DNA from: Corynebacterium sp.
GTDB lineage: Bacteria; Actinomycetota; Actinomycetes; Mycobacteriales; Mycobacteriaceae
Length of the DNA stretch: 64,000 bases
Assembly: GCF_030532325.1 (NCBI RefSeq)
Contig: NZ_JAUNLS010000007.1
Location: 1 to 64,000 of the forward strand
Reading direction: 5' to 3'
A program made the position numbers and the translations under genes. Below the pieces are notes generated by a model, which was not told the origin of the DNA, did no database searches, and saw only the letters and a program-made list of their open reading frames with translations. Below, piece by piece: positions 42,168-52,017 of this stretch (its first letter is position 1; each line of letters opens with the position of its first letter).

Positions 42168-43283
42168 CTAGGCGCCGTGGCCTTCGCTGCCCTCGTCCGC
42201 GGAGGCCTCGACCTCGTGCTTGATGTAGAGCAGGCGGTCCCCCGGCTTGAGCGAATAGGCCTCGGCGGTATCCACGCGGTGCAGCTCGTTGTTGCGCAGC
42301 ACTGCCAGGACGATATCGGCGAGGTGGCGCGGGTTGGAGCCCACCTCAAACTCACGCACGGGGCGCTCGGCCACGGAGAAGCCCTCGTTCGGGGAGAGCA
42401 GATCCTCCATCATCTCCACCACCGTCGGCGTCACTGTGGCCAGGCCCAGCAGGCGGCCGGCAGTCTCGGCGGAGGTCACCACGGAGTCCGCGCCGGATTG
42501 CAGCAGCAGGTGGCGGTTTTCGGACTCGCGCACCGAGGCCACGATCTTTGCCTTGGGATTGAGCTCGCGCACCGAGAGCGTGCACAGCACCGCGGTATCG
42601 TCCGTGGACGGGGTAACCACCACGGACTCGGCGTGCTCTACGCCGGCGATGCGCAGGACGTCCTGCTTGGTGCCGGAACCGTAGATGGTGACCAGCCCGT
42701 GGTGCTCGGCGTTGGCCAACGCGGCGCGGTTGGTATCAACGACCACAATCTTGGACGGGGGTACATCGTCCGCGATGAGGGCGGCCACGGCGCCGGCGCC
42801 CTTGGTGCCGTAGCCGATGACAACGGTGTGGTTACGCAATTGCTTTCTCCAGTTCTGGACTTCGAAGGTGCGGCGGGCGCGATCGGTGAGAACGGACAGC
42901 GTCGCGCCGACCAAGAGCACAAGGAACGCCAGGCGGGCAGGTGTAATAACGAGGACGTTGATGAAACGGGCTTGGGGCGTGACCGGAACGATGTCGCCGT
43001 AGCCCACCGTGGTCAGCGAGACCACCGAGTAGTACGCGGAATCCAGCAAGGAGAGATCCTCGCTGTAGCCTTCCCCGTCGAAGTACACCACGATGGTGAC
43101 AAAGACGATGAGGCTGAGCGCCCAAGCCACGCGCCGGCCCAGCTGCTTCCAGGGGCTGACGCTTTCCGTGCGCGGCAGCGTGATGACGTCAATGAGCGCG
43201 TGCGCGGGCTGGGTACTCAGATCAGCCTGGGAGAGAAAACGCGCCCGAAAGCGTTCACCGATGTGCGAAGCCACGAAGCTCAC
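42168..43283 (-). CDS. potassium channel protein with TrkA-N (RCK) domain
   Basis: This 371-aa protein has two membrane helices (about residues 50-65 and 110-135) with the K+ selectivity filter TTVGYGDIVP between them, then an RCK regulatory domain starting VVIGYGTKGAGAVAALIAD (NAD-binding glycine motif) and a TrkA-C-like end (AYSLKPGDRLLYI). It is the Rv3200c counterpart. It forms a tetrameric ligand-gated channel in the membrane. Its stop abuts the NudC-like start, so they are co-transcribed. Confidence 0.92.
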   Translation of the reverse strand: MSFVASHIGERFRARFLSQADLSTQPAHALIDVITLPRTESVSPWKQLGRRVAWALSLIVFVTIVVYFDGEGYSEDLSLLDSAYYSVVSLTTVGYGDIVPVTPQARFINVLVITPARLAFLVLLVGATLSVLTDRARRTFEVQNWRKQLRNHTVVIGYGTKGAGAVAALIADDVPPSKIVVVDTNRAALANAEHHGLVTIYGSGTKQDVLRIAGVEHAESVVVTPSTDDTAVLCTLSVRELNPKAKIVASVRESENRHLLLQSGADSVVTSAETAGRLLGLATVTPTVVEMMEDLLSPNEGFSVAERPVREFEVGSNPRHLADIVLAVLRNNELHRVDTAEAYSLKPGDRLLYIKHEVEASADEGSEGHGA

Positions 43284-43326
43284 GCCCCTTTCCCAAACCA
43301 GAATTCAATAAAGCCAGGTCACTACC

Positions 43327-46300
43327 TTAACCCCTCGGCGGCAAAACCGAAGAGTCGAGGAGTTGTGCCAGGGTATCGCCCGTGGGCAGATCACGCGGCT
43401 CGAAGAGGTAGCCGTCCTGCACGTAATAGAATGCCGCACGAAGCTTGTCGACGCCATGAATGCGCCGCCAGGCCTCCGCGTACACCGCAAGCTGGATCTC
43501 CGCCGAGCGCATCGCGGCGCCCCGCGGCGGGCGGCCCGTCTTCCAGTCGATGATGAACCAGGTGCCATCGGGCTCCCGGAACACGGCGTCCATGCGCCCG
43601 CGCACCACGGCGTCCCCAATGGTGATCTCGAAGGGCGCCTCGACGTACTGCGGGGTGCGCTGCGCCCACGGGGAATCAAGGAAGGCCTGCTTGAGGGCGG
43701 CGAGATCCTCACCGGGCTCCTCCCCCATGCCGGGCAGCTCGTCCTCACTGAGCAGGGCCGGGGCGCCAAAGCGCTCCTCCAGCCAGGCGTGGAAGGCGGT
43801 CCCGCGCTTGGCGTAGGCGTTGGGCTTGAAGGGAACCGGGCGGCGCTGGCGGCGAGCGAACTGCACGGGGTCTGCGGAAAGAGCCACCATGTCGGAGGCC
43901 GTGAGCTCGCTGGGCAGCTCTACCTCCACCACCGGCGACTGCAAGGCGGTGTACTCCTCAATGAGAGCGCTGGCCTCGCGCTCCCACACCTCGAAGGTCT
44001 CCCCGGCGCGGTGCGCGGGCAGCTCTTCCAGCGCGGCGAGGACCTCCTCGGCGGCCGCGACGGCGCGCGGTGCGGCCTGAAGCGAGGGAAAGAGCGCTTC
44101 CTTGGGCGCGGTGGCAGAGCCCTCGGCCGGTTCGACGGGGTTCTCGGGGACCTCCCAGTGCACCACGAGCTCCGGGTGGCGCTGCGCAAGCAGCTCCAGG
44201 TAGCGATAGGGCCCCTTCTTGGCTTTGCCCGAGGACTTGTTGGTGCCGGAGCCAGTAATCGTCAGCGTGGACTCGGTGCGCGTCATGGCCACGTAGAACA
44301 GGCGGGCGGCCTCCTCCGCCTGGTGTTCACGGTCCGCGGCCAGGAAGGTCTCGCAGGCCTTGCCGAACTCCGAGCGCTTGGTGGCATCCGGCGGCAGCTC
44401 GATGGTGTCCTCCTCCCCCGGCACCTTCTCAATCTTGGTGAGGAAGGTCTCCGCCTGGGCCTTGTAGCTCACCGAATCCGCGTGCACCACGCACACGTGC
44501 TCCCATTCCAGGCCCTTGGACTTGTGCACCGTCATGATCTGCACGCGGTTTGTGGCCGCGGGCACCTCGCCCGGGGTGAGCCCGGATTCCTCGTCTCGGG
44601 CCAGCTGCAGATAGTCCAGGAAGGAATAGAGGGAATCGCCGTGGAAGCCGGCCACCAGGTCCGCGAAGGCATCGAGGTGCGTGGCTCCCCCGGGCCTTCC
44701 GGTGGCGAGCACCTCGGTGCGGATGGTGAAGAGCGCTTCGATGTCCGCGAAGATATCACTCATGGATTTGCCCAGCGAGTAGGTGCGCAGGTGACGCAGC
44801 TTGGCCGCGACCTCCTCCATGCGGGCCAGGCCCTCGGGGGTGTAGCGCTCGCGCTCGCCGAGGTCCGCGAGGGCGTCGGCAAGCCCCAGCACCTGGTCCG
44901 GGCTGTCCTGGGTGAGCTGCTCCAGCTGGGCGCGCAGGTGTTCCATGGGATCGCCTCCCTCCCAGCGCACGCGCCCCTCTCGCGCCCCGGCTAAGTTGCG
45001 CTGACGGGCGTGCAGGGCCTGGATATCGGCCAGGCCGATGCCGCACATGGGGCCGGTGAGCACACGCAGCGCGGCGTTGGTGTCCTGCGGGCGCACGAGG
45101 ATGGTGGCCACCGCGATGAGATCCTGAACCTCGGGCTGCCACAGCAGGCCGCCCACGCCCACGATCTCGTTGGGCACCCCGGCGGCGTCAAGCGCCGCGG
45201 CGATGAGCGGGGCCTGGCGGTTGGTGCGCACCAGCACGGCGGCGCTGAACTCCTCGCCCTCCGGGGTGGCGTCATAGAGCGCGCGCAGGCGCTCGGCCAC
45301 GAAGGCACGCTCCTCGTCCTCGGAGGCAAAGTAGGCCAGCTGCACATCCCCGCCCGGGGCGCCGGCGCGCGGTGAGAGCTCGTCGACGGGCCGCGGGCCG
45401 GGGTTGGCGGAAAAGACGTCGGCGGCCACGTCATTGGCCAGCGCCAGCGCGGTGACGGGGTTGCGCCAGGAGGTGGTGAGCTGATCCTTCGGGGCATCGG
45501 TGCCGTCCTCCTGGGGGAAGTCCTCCACGAAGGCCGCGAGGTTTTCCGCGGTGGCACCGCGCCAACCGTAGATGGCCTGCATGGGATCCCCCACCGCGGT
45601 TACCGAGAGCCCTTGGCGCTGGCCGCCGAAGAGGCTGCGCAGCAGGATGCGCTGGGCGTGGGAGGTGTCCTGATACTCGTCGAGCATGACCACCGTGTAG
45701 CGCGAGCTCTGCTGCCGGCCCAGCAGCGGGAACTTCTGCGCCAGGGTGGCGGCGATGGACATCTGCTCACCAAAGGTGATGACCCCCAGCTCCGCCTGGC
45801 GCTGCTTGAGTGCCTCCACCAACGGCAGGTACTCCAGGCGCAGGCGTTGGGTGTCCAGATAGCCCTGCACCTTCTGGCTGAACTCCGGGCCGTTCTTGCG
45901 GGTCTTGTCCAGGTCTTGCGCAGTCGCGCGGAAGATGTGCTCGTGCTCGCGCAGGCCAGCGGTATCCATAAGCGCGCTGTCCAGGGCCTCCGCCAGGGCA
46001 AGGACGGTCTTGGTCACCGTGGCCACGGAGTGCTTGGCGGAGAGCTCCCCGCCGACGTTGTGCACCACCTCGTGCGCGATGGCGTAGCGCTCTGCCTCGG
46101 TGATGATGCGTGCGCTGGGCTCGACCGGCATGAGCAGGCCGTACTCGCGCACGAGCTCGCCGGCATAGGAGTCATAGGTGGAGACCACCGGGGCGATGTT
46201 CTCCACGGCCTCCGCCGCCGGGGAGCCCGGTTGCAGGATCCCGGATTCGCGCAGCGCGGTGAGCTGGCGGCGGATGCGCTGCTCCAACTGCTGGGCGGCC

Positions 46301-46557
46301 TTGCGGGTAAAGGTCAGTCCCAGCACCTGCTCTGGGCGCACGTGCCCGTTGGCCACCAGGGAGACCACGCGCGAGGCCATGGTCTCGGTCTTGCCCGCAC
46401 CCGCGCCGGCCACCACCAGCTTGGGCCCGAAGGGGCCGTCGATGACCACGGCCTGCTCCGCGGTGGGCGGGAACTTCTTTCCTAGCGCCCGCGCCAGGGC
46501 CTCCGGGCTGTGGTGAGTGCCGTGTGCCGCGCGCTCTCCTGCTTCATTACTCAGCAT
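43327..46557 (-). CDS. adnB: ATP-dependent helicase/nuclease subunit AdnB
   Basis: This ~1076-aa UvrD-like motor with a C-terminal RecB-family nuclease domain is the leading motor of the AdnAB complex that resects double-strand breaks in actinobacteria. Walker A LVVAGAGAGKTETMASRVV near residue 45, motif II VMLDEYQDTSHAQRILLR, motif VI FYVAMTRTESTLTITG, and nuclease residues GRMDAVFREPDGTWFIIDWK near residue 1000. ATG at 46557 overlaps the adnA end, with AAGGAGG about 11 bases upstream; the in-frame ATG at 46578 lies within that site. Order adnA-adnB and neighbours match Rv3202c-Rv3201c. Confidence 0.93.
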   Translation of the reverse strand: MLSNEAGERAAHGTHHSPEALARALGKKFPPTAEQAVVIDGPFGPKLVVAGAGAGKTETMASRVVSLVANGHVRPEQVLGLTFTRKAAQQLEQRIRRQLTALRESGILQPGSPAAEAVENIAPVVSTYDSYAGELVREYGLLMPVEPSARIITEAERYAIAHEVVHNVGGELSAKHSVATVTKTVLALAEALDSALMDTAGLREHEHIFRATAQDLDKTRKNGPEFSQKVQGYLDTQRLRLEYLPLVEALKQRQAELGVITFGEQMSIAATLAQKFPLLGRQQSSRYTVVMLDEYQDTSHAQRILLRSLFGGQRQGLSVTAVGDPMQAIYGWRGATAENLAAFVEDFPQEDGTDAPKDQLTTSWRNPVTALALANDVAADVFSANPGPRPVDELSPRAGAPGGDVQLAYFASEDEERAFVAERLRALYDATPEGEEFSAAVLVRTNRQAPLIAAALDAAGVPNEIVGVGGLLWQPEVQDLIAVATILVRPQDTNAALRVLTGPMCGIGLADIQALHARQRNLAGAREGRVRWEGGDPMEHLRAQLEQLTQDSPDQVLGLADALADLGERERYTPEGLARMEEVAAKLRHLRTYSLGKSMSDIFADIEALFTIRTEVLATGRPGGATHLDAFADLVAGFHGDSLYSFLDYLQLARDEESGLTPGEVPAATNRVQIMTVHKSKGLEWEHVCVVHADSVSYKAQAETFLTKIEKVPGEEDTIELPPDATKRSEFGKACETFLAADREHQAEEAARLFYVAMTRTESTLTITGSGTNKSSGKAKKGPYRYLELLAQRHPELVVHWEVPENPVEPAEGSATAPKEALFPSLQAAPRAVAAAEEVLAALEELPAHRAGETFEVWEREASALIEEYTALQSPVVEVELPSELTASDMVALSADPVQFARRQRRPVPFKPNAYAKRGTAFHAWLEERFGAPALLSEDELPGMGEEPGEDLAALKQAFLDSPWAQRTPQYVEAPFEITIGDAVVRGRMDAVFREPDGTWFIIDWKTGRPPRGAAMRSAEIQLAVYAEAWRRIHGVDKLRAAFYYVQDGYLFEPRDLPTGDTLAQLLDSSVLPPRG

Positions 46558-49500
46558 CAGTGACCTGACCTCCTTCATTCTTCACCGGGCAAATACTGCG
46601 GATGGCGCAGCGCTGGCACGTGGGGTTCTCCCGCGCGCTGACGCGGGGACCGCGCATTTCTTCCACGAGTGCGGGCAGCTGGGCGGCGAACTCCGCCAGT
46701 TCCTCGGGCGGGATGGCCGCCTGCTCGCGCGTGGTGATGGAGGCGGAATCCTTGGCCGGATAGACCAGCACCCCGCCGCCGCGCGGCAGGCCCTCACCGG
46801 TGCGCACGGCCACGGGCTCCATCCCGGCTCCGCGCACCAGCTGGCCGTGGGCCAGCGCAAGCTGATAGGTCATAAGCTGCGGGTTCGCCTGGGCTTCGGC
46901 CCGGCTGGGTGCGCTGGATCCGGTTTTGAGATCCACCACCACGTAGTCCTGCCCGGCGCGCGCAAGGCGGTCAATGTAGCCGCCGATGCTCACCCCCGGG
47001 GCCACTTCCACGGTGACGGGGACTTCCACTCCTTCCAGCTCAAGGGCCGAGGCAGACTGCTGCGCCCAGAGATAGGTGCGGTCCAGCAGAGTGTGGAAGG
47101 ATTCCATGTCCGTATCCCGCTTCCACTGCGGGGAGTCCAGGATGCCCTCGTAGGCCCGTGCCACGAGCTCATGGGCCTGCGCCGGATCTGCCCCGCGCCC
47201 CAGGGCTTCGAGGAAGGCGTGCGCCATCGTGCCGCGCAGCAGAGCCAGCGGCGTGGATTCTTCCTCCGCGAGGTTGCCCAGCACGGCGTTGAGCGGGCAG
47301 TTGAGCAGGGCCTCCACGCGGGAGGGAGAGACCCGCCCGGAACCGTGCAGTTCCACGTTGCCGGCCACCGAGCGTGCCGCCCACCACTGCTGCGGGTGAG
47401 CGCCGGGCACACCGGCCTCGGCCAGGCGGGCCAGCTGGCGCGCCGCCTGGGAGCGCTCTGCCTCTCCAGTTTCGGGGTCGGTGAGCACGCGGCGCAGGGC
47501 CGCCACGAAGGAAGGCACCGAGAGCACGGAGACCTCGAGTGGATCGAGCTCAGCGTCCTCGCCCGTGCCGCTGCCTGCGCGCAGCGCGACTGGCGCCACC
47601 CCGGCCGCCTCCGGCAGGTCCAGGCCGAGCTCGCGGGGCAGGTGCTGCCGGGCCAGCCTGCGGCCGGCTTCCGCCCGGGCGAAGGCTCCGGGCACGTCTA
47701 CCCTGCCGGCGGAGAGGAACTCGGAGACAAACCGCGAGGGCTCCTCCACCCTGTCCCCGTCAGGGCAATCCACCGAGACGATGAGCAGGCGGTGGCGGTG
47801 GCGAGTGGTGGCCACGTGGAAGAGGCGGCGCTCCTCCGCCAGGCGGGAGGCCACGTGGGAGACCGGGGTGCCCGGCGCGATGCCGCGGTCGAGCAAATCC
47901 ACGAGATCTTCCTGCCCAAAGAGCGAGCCGGTCTCCCCCAGCGAGGGCCAAGTCCCCTCCTGCGCACCGGCCACGATGACGGTGTCCCACTCGCGGCCCA
48001 CCGCACCGTGGGCGGTGAGGATCTCCACCGCCTGCGGCACGGCGGCGCGGCGGTCACGCACGCCCGTGGGCAGCTCCTGTTCCAGGATGTGGCGCAGGAA
48101 GGCCTCCAGCGAGGCTCCGGGCCGGCGCTCGGCGTGGTCACCGGCGGCGTCAAACAGCGCCATCATGGCGTCCAAGTCGCGGTCTGCCTGCGAGCCGGTG
48201 GCACCGCCGCGCAGGGCGGCTGCCTGCAGGCGAGCATCCAGGCCGGTGGCCTGCCACACTTCCCACAGCACCTCCTCCACCGAGCCACCTGCGCGCAGCG
48301 CCTGCCGGCCGGCCTCCAGCACACCACGGATGCGCTGGACGATGCCCTCCTCGCGCTCCGTGAGCAGCCCTTCAAAGTCCGGCAGATCGCCACCGAGTAC
48401 GTCACGCAGGGAATCGATGCCGCGGCTGTGTGGGCGCCAGCGGCGCAGGCCGCGGATGAGCCGGCGCAGAGTAACGGGATCAGCGCCGCCCACCGGCCCG
48501 GTGATGAGCTCTTCTAATTCGGCGTTGCTCAGCTCCTCCTGCAGGGCGCGCAGCGCCAGCAGCACGGCCTTGACCAGACGCTGTTCCGCCAAGACGACGT
48601 CCGTGGGGTTGATGTGCACCGGCACGCCCGCAGACAGCAGTGCCCGGCGCAGCGGACCGATATCCCCTGTGGAGCGCACGATGACGGCGATCTCGCGCCA
48701 GTCCACGCCCTCTTCCAAGTGGCGGCGGCGCACGGTGTCCGCCACGACGTCGCGCAACAGTCCGCGCGAGTCCACCACGCTCACACAGGCCGGGGCGGGC
48801 CGACGCTGCGGTGCCTCCAAGCGCAGCTCGTGCTCTGCCGGGAAGTCACTGAGGAAGCGCGAATCCGCGCCGCGGAAGGCAAAGACCGCCTGATCCGGGT
48901 CCCCGCCCACCACACACAGGCGCGCGGAGCGCGAAAGCTCCTCGATGAGCCGGCCGGACATCGGATCCAGCAGCTGGGCGTCATCGACGATGATGGTGTG
49001 CCACGGGTGGTTGTGCACCAGTTCCGGGCGCATAAGCACCTGACTGACCAATTCCGCGGCTGAGAGCGAGTGGGAACCCGCCAGCAGCTGGGTGCGCTCG
49101 TATTCGCGCAGGAACTCCCCGGCCGCGGCCCACATGGGCCGGTGGTGCGTGCGCCCCAGCTCCTCCAGATCCCCTGGCCCCAGCCCACGTTCGATGGCGC
49201 GCAGCAGGAGATCACGCAGCTGCCGGGCAAAACCCACGTAGGTCAGCGCGGGGCGGATCTCCTCCGGCCAGCTCCCGCGGCCGTCTTCGGCCTGGCCCTC
49301 CAGCAACTCGCGAATCACGGCGTCCTGCTCCGCGCCGGTGATCAGACGCAGCTCCTCGTCCACGCCCTGGCGCAGCAGCGCAAAGGCTAAGGAGTGCACC
49401 GAGCGCACCATGGAGGCTTGGGCGGCAAAGTCAGCGAGGCGCTCCGCCAGCTCCCGGCGCAGCAGCGAGCCGGATTCCTTCGAGGGGGCCACCACCAGGA

Positions 49501-49726
49501 TCCCGCCGGCCTCGGCGCCGGTGGCGAGGGTGTTCAAGACGACGTCGACAAGCAAGCTCGACACCCCCGCCCCGGCGGTACCGAGCACCCGCCAGCGACC
49601 CTGACGCGGCAGATCGAAATCCCACGTGCGCGCGGTGGCGCGGTGGGTGCGCGGAATGAGGCGCACCTCCGGGGAGGGCGGAAGGACTACTCCTGCGCGG
49701 GCTGTGGACTGCGGATTGTAACTCAC
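46547..49726 (-). CDS. adnA: ATP-dependent helicase/nuclease subunit AdnA
   Basis: This 1059-aa partner of AdnB has the altered Walker A typical of AdnA (VLGTAGAGVSSLLVDVVLN), motif II IIVDDAQLLDPMSGRLIEEL, ATTRHRHRLLIVSVD as motif VI, and a RecB-like nuclease domain (IGGYIDRLARAGQDYVVVDL). A C-terminal Cys cluster (PTCQRCAIRSICPV) with an earlier Cys (LLNCPLN) fits the family's 4Fe-4S site. GTG at 49726 overlaps the stop of the upstream gene (GTGA), and its end overlaps adnB, so the three are translationally coupled. Confidence 0.93.
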   Translation of the reverse strand: MSYNPQSTARAGVVLPPSPEVRLIPRTHRATARTWDFDLPRQGRWRVLGTAGAGVSSLLVDVVLNTLATGAEAGGILVVAPSKESGSLLRRELAERLADFAAQASMVRSVHSLAFALLRQGVDEELRLITGAEQDAVIRELLEGQAEDGRGSWPEEIRPALTYVGFARQLRDLLLRAIERGLGPGDLEELGRTHHRPMWAAAGEFLREYERTQLLAGSHSLSAAELVSQVLMRPELVHNHPWHTIIVDDAQLLDPMSGRLIEELSRSARLCVVGGDPDQAVFAFRGADSRFLSDFPAEHELRLEAPQRRPAPACVSVVDSRGLLRDVVADTVRRRHLEEGVDWREIAVIVRSTGDIGPLRRALLSAGVPVHINPTDVVLAEQRLVKAVLLALRALQEELSNAELEELITGPVGGADPVTLRRLIRGLRRWRPHSRGIDSLRDVLGGDLPDFEGLLTEREEGIVQRIRGVLEAGRQALRAGGSVEEVLWEVWQATGLDARLQAAALRGGATGSQADRDLDAMMALFDAAGDHAERRPGASLEAFLRHILEQELPTGVRDRRAAVPQAVEILTAHGAVGREWDTVIVAGAQEGTWPSLGETGSLFGQEDLVDLLDRGIAPGTPVSHVASRLAEERRLFHVATTRHRHRLLIVSVDCPDGDRVEEPSRFVSEFLSAGRVDVPGAFARAEAGRRLARQHLPRELGLDLPEAAGVAPVALRAGSGTGEDAELDPLEVSVLSVPSFVAALRRVLTDPETGEAERSQAARQLARLAEAGVPGAHPQQWWAARSVAGNVELHGSGRVSPSRVEALLNCPLNAVLGNLAEEESTPLALLRGTMAHAFLEALGRGADPAQAHELVARAYEGILDSPQWKRDTDMESFHTLLDRTYLWAQQSASALELEGVEVPVTVEVAPGVSIGGYIDRLARAGQDYVVVDLKTGSSAPSRAEAQANPQLMTYQLALAHGQLVRGAGMEPVAVRTGEGLPRGGGVLVYPAKDSASITTREQAAIPPEELAEFAAQLPALVEEMRGPRVSARENPTCQRCAIRSICPVKNEGGQVTDAE

Positions 49727-50502
49727 GCAGACAGTGTCTCAGACGCCCTGGACACCATCATCTCCTCCACCCGTTCAATGTTCGAACGCGTCGTGGATTG
49801 GGACTGCGGGTGCAGGTTATTGACATAGCGGCGGTAGGCTGCCGCGCGCAAAAGCAGCTGGTCGATGCCCGGCACGTGGGCAAATCGCGCGCAGATTCCG
49901 TCGTCCACGGCCCCGGCGATGAGGCCGTCCACCATGACCAACGCGGCGGTCCACCCGGCCGGGCGCGGCACGCAGGAGGGCACGAGGTCCACGATGGCCG
50001 GCGGGTTGGCGCCGGAAAACAGGGTGGTGCCCAGCAGATCCATGTGGGCGGTGACCAGCGGGCGCCCGGCCAGCGCACGCATATCGTAGGCCTCGCCGTC
50101 CTCTTCCCAAGCGGCGTTCTCAGCGCGGGCGAAGACATCGCTGCGTTGTCCGCCCGCCGGCAACGGCGCGGAGCTCATCGCAGTGTCCAGGCGCAGGGCA
50201 AGCTGCACGGCCTCGTCGATGCGCCCGCGCACCTGGCCGGGAATGAACTGGGTGGCTTTCCAGCCCGCCGCGGTATAGCGCCCGTCGGAGGCCAGCACCG
50301 GCCGGGCCACGCGCGCGCCCGGCACCGCGAGCTTCTCCCGCACCCGCGCCGACCACGCCGTCCACGCGTTAGCGTGCGCGTAGACGGTATCCCCCACCTT
50401 GATGCCGTTATCCCAGGCAGGCCCCATGGCCTCGCCGCTGGCCCCACGCGTGGTGGTCTCAGCGTGAAAGGCGGAAAGGACGGGTTCGGGCGGTAGCATC
50501 AT
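49723..50502 (-). CDS. TIGR02569 family protein (actinobacterial, kinase-like fold)
   Basis: This 259-aa protein belongs to an actinobacterial family (TIGR02569) found beside adnAB. Recognisable blocks are PPEPVLSAFHAE, WTAWSARVREKL, LVTAHMDLLGTTLFSGANPP and VDLVPSCVPRPAGWTAALVM. The H-x-D-L-L-G element resembles the catalytic loop of aminoglycoside-phosphotransferase-like kinases, and AIVDL the metal-binding Asp. Function is unknown; linkage with adnAB suggests a DNA-repair role by association only. ATG at 50502 follows GGAGG by nine bases (ATG at 50499 is the tandem alternative). Confidence 0.85.
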   Translation of the reverse strand: MMLPPEPVLSAFHAETTTRGASGEAMGPAWDNGIKVGDTVYAHANAWTAWSARVREKLAVPGARVARPVLASDGRYTAAGWKATQFIPGQVRGRIDEAVQLALRLDTAMSSAPLPAGGQRSDVFARAENAAWEEDGEAYDMRALAGRPLVTAHMDLLGTTLFSGANPPAIVDLVPSCVPRPAGWTAALVMVDGLIAGAVDDGICARFAHVPGIDQLLLRAAAYRRYVNNLHPQSQSTTRSNIERVEEMMVSRASETLSA

Positions 50503-50612
50503 CGCAGGCCTCCTACCTGAAAATCTTCCTTCGAACGAGAGCAGAGCTAAAGCAAAACTAAAGCGAGAGTGGCGCTAAAGCGAGAGCGGACCCTAGCTGG
50601 CTAAAACCTGCC

Positions 50613-51578
50613 TTAGCCCACGGCCTCCGGGTTGTGCGGATCCCGGCTGGCCGGGGTGGGATAGGGCCACGGGTTGGGCTCACATGTCACATCCTCCTCA
50701 GGATAAACCTCCTCCGGCTCCTTCGCGTGCAGCTCAGCGTTGTTGAGGCTCAGCGTCTGCTGCATCATCACCGGTGCGAGCTTGCCCTGCCCGCCGCAGG
50801 ACTGATGCGCGGCGTAGCCGATGGCGTGACCAAACTCGTGGTTGATGAGGTACTGGCGGTAATTGCCCACGTCGCCCTCAAAAGGCACGGCGCCGCGCAC
50901 CCAGCGCGACTCGTTGAGCACCGTCACCGATTCCCCGGTGATGGTGGTGTGGCAGGAGGTCTCCGTTTCCAGGCTCACCCCGCACAGCTCCGCGGTGGTG
51001 CCCAGGGAGGTCAAGCGGATACGTGTATCGGGCTCCTCGCTGGCCTTGACGTGGATGAATTCAAACTCGCCCTGCGCGGTCCAGCCGCGGGGATCCGCCA
51101 GGGTTGCGTCCACCAGGGTGGCCACGGCGGCATCACCCCCGTAGGCGCTGGTGTCGATGCCGTCCTCGATTTCCACCGAGTAGCGCACGGTCTTCTCCCC
51201 GCCCTTGCCCACGTGGGCGCCGGCGGGGCCGGCGTCGCGGTAGGTCTTCTTGCCTTGCTCGGTGAACTCCCCGCCCATGGGCAACTCGTCCTTGGCCTGG
51301 GCCACGGCGCTGGCCTGGGCGGGATCGGGGCCCAGCGGGGCCTCGGTGGAGGTCGGCGCGCCGGTGTCCTGGCCCTGTGCTTCCTGGCTGGACTCCTCGC
51401 CGCGCGGGGTGGTGGCGATGTCCACGATGAGCCAGATGGTGAGCACCACCATGACCGGGATCGCCACAACGCGCCACCACCCGTATTCATGCGCAAAGCG
51501 GACCAGCGCGGAAGGCTGATCCGGAGTGTGATGCGCGGGGCGGTGGCGTTGCGGCGGGTAGCCCGTGGGGTTTTCCAT
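50613..51578 (-). CDS. DUF3152 domain protein (membrane-anchored, metalloprotease-like)
   Basis: This 321-aa protein has a cytoplasmic basic N-terminus (PPQRHRPAHHTP), one membrane helix (VAIPVMVVLTIWLIVDI) and an extracytoplasmic DUF3152 domain. That domain holds YLINHEFGHAIGYAAHQ near residue 235, a HExxH-like H-E-F-G-H zinc motif, and two Cys pairs (ELCGVS/TSCHT; QSCGG/VTCEP). It is the Rv3207c counterpart. A secreted-protease activity is plausible from the motif but undemonstrated as far as I can tell. Confidence 0.9.
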   Translation of the reverse strand: MENPTGYPPQRHRPAHHTPDQPSALVRFAHEYGWWRVVAIPVMVVLTIWLIVDIATTPRGEESSQEAQGQDTGAPTSTEAPLGPDPAQASAVAQAKDELPMGGEFTEQGKKTYRDAGPAGAHVGKGGEKTVRYSVEIEDGIDTSAYGGDAAVATLVDATLADPRGWTAQGEFEFIHVKASEEPDTRIRLTSLGTTAELCGVSLETETSCHTTITGESVTVLNESRWVRGAVPFEGDVGNYRQYLINHEFGHAIGYAAHQSCGGQGKLAPVMMQQTLSLNNAELHAKEPEEVYPEEDVTCEPNPWPYPTPASRDPHNPEAVG

Positions 51579-51680
51579 GACCCATAAGGCTACCCTTTGG
51601 GGCTAGTTAAGCCTCAATTTCAGCCCTCATGTCACGTGTCTCACGGCACGCCCCAGGTTCTGATGCGCCTCGTGGTGCGA

Positions 51681-51905
51681 CTAGTGGCCGGCGAAGCCCA
51701 CGGTGTGGGTCTTGACCGCGCCAATTTCCACGTAGACCACGCGCTCGGTGCGCACGATGTACTTGCGGCCCTTGGTGTCCTCCAGCTCGAGGGTGGAGTT
51801 ATCAGCCAGCGCAGAGTTGATCTTCGCGGCGAGCTCCTCCTGGGTGCCCTCAGCGCTAATGACCAGCTCGCGGGCGGTGTCAGCGAAACCAAACTTGATG
51901 TCCAT
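51681..51905 (-). CDS. DUF3107 family small protein
   Basis: This 74-aa protein (MDIKFGFADTARELVISAEG start; YVEIGAVKTHTVGFAGH end) is the TB9.4/Rv3208A-type DUF3107 family, a small cytosolic protein of unknown role. ATG at 51905 has AGGAG upstream. Neighbouring DUF3152 and RhlE genes are the same as in mycobacteria, but the TetR gene that lies between them there is absent. Confidence 0.9.
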   Translation of the reverse strand: MDIKFGFADTARELVISAEGTQEELAAKINSALADNSTLELEDTKGRKYIVRTERVVYVEIGAVKTHTVGFAGH

Positions 51906-52017
51906 ACTGTGCTCCTAATCCGTTGATGTAGGTCTTTTCGGTTCTCGCGGGGTGAGGTCTCCCCCGGGGATTTTCCTCTAATGGCCCCACTATAGTCACG
52001 CCCGCTACTATCAAGAT

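Noticed and set aside
41340-43553. 737-codon plus-strand frame opposite the NudC-like and channel genes
   Set aside because: It crosses two recognisable minus-strand genes and shows no motif; it is an antisense artefact of high G+C.
46517-48517. 666-codon plus-strand frame opposite adnA
   Set aside because: Antisense shadow; adnA has all helicase and nuclease motifs on the minus strand.
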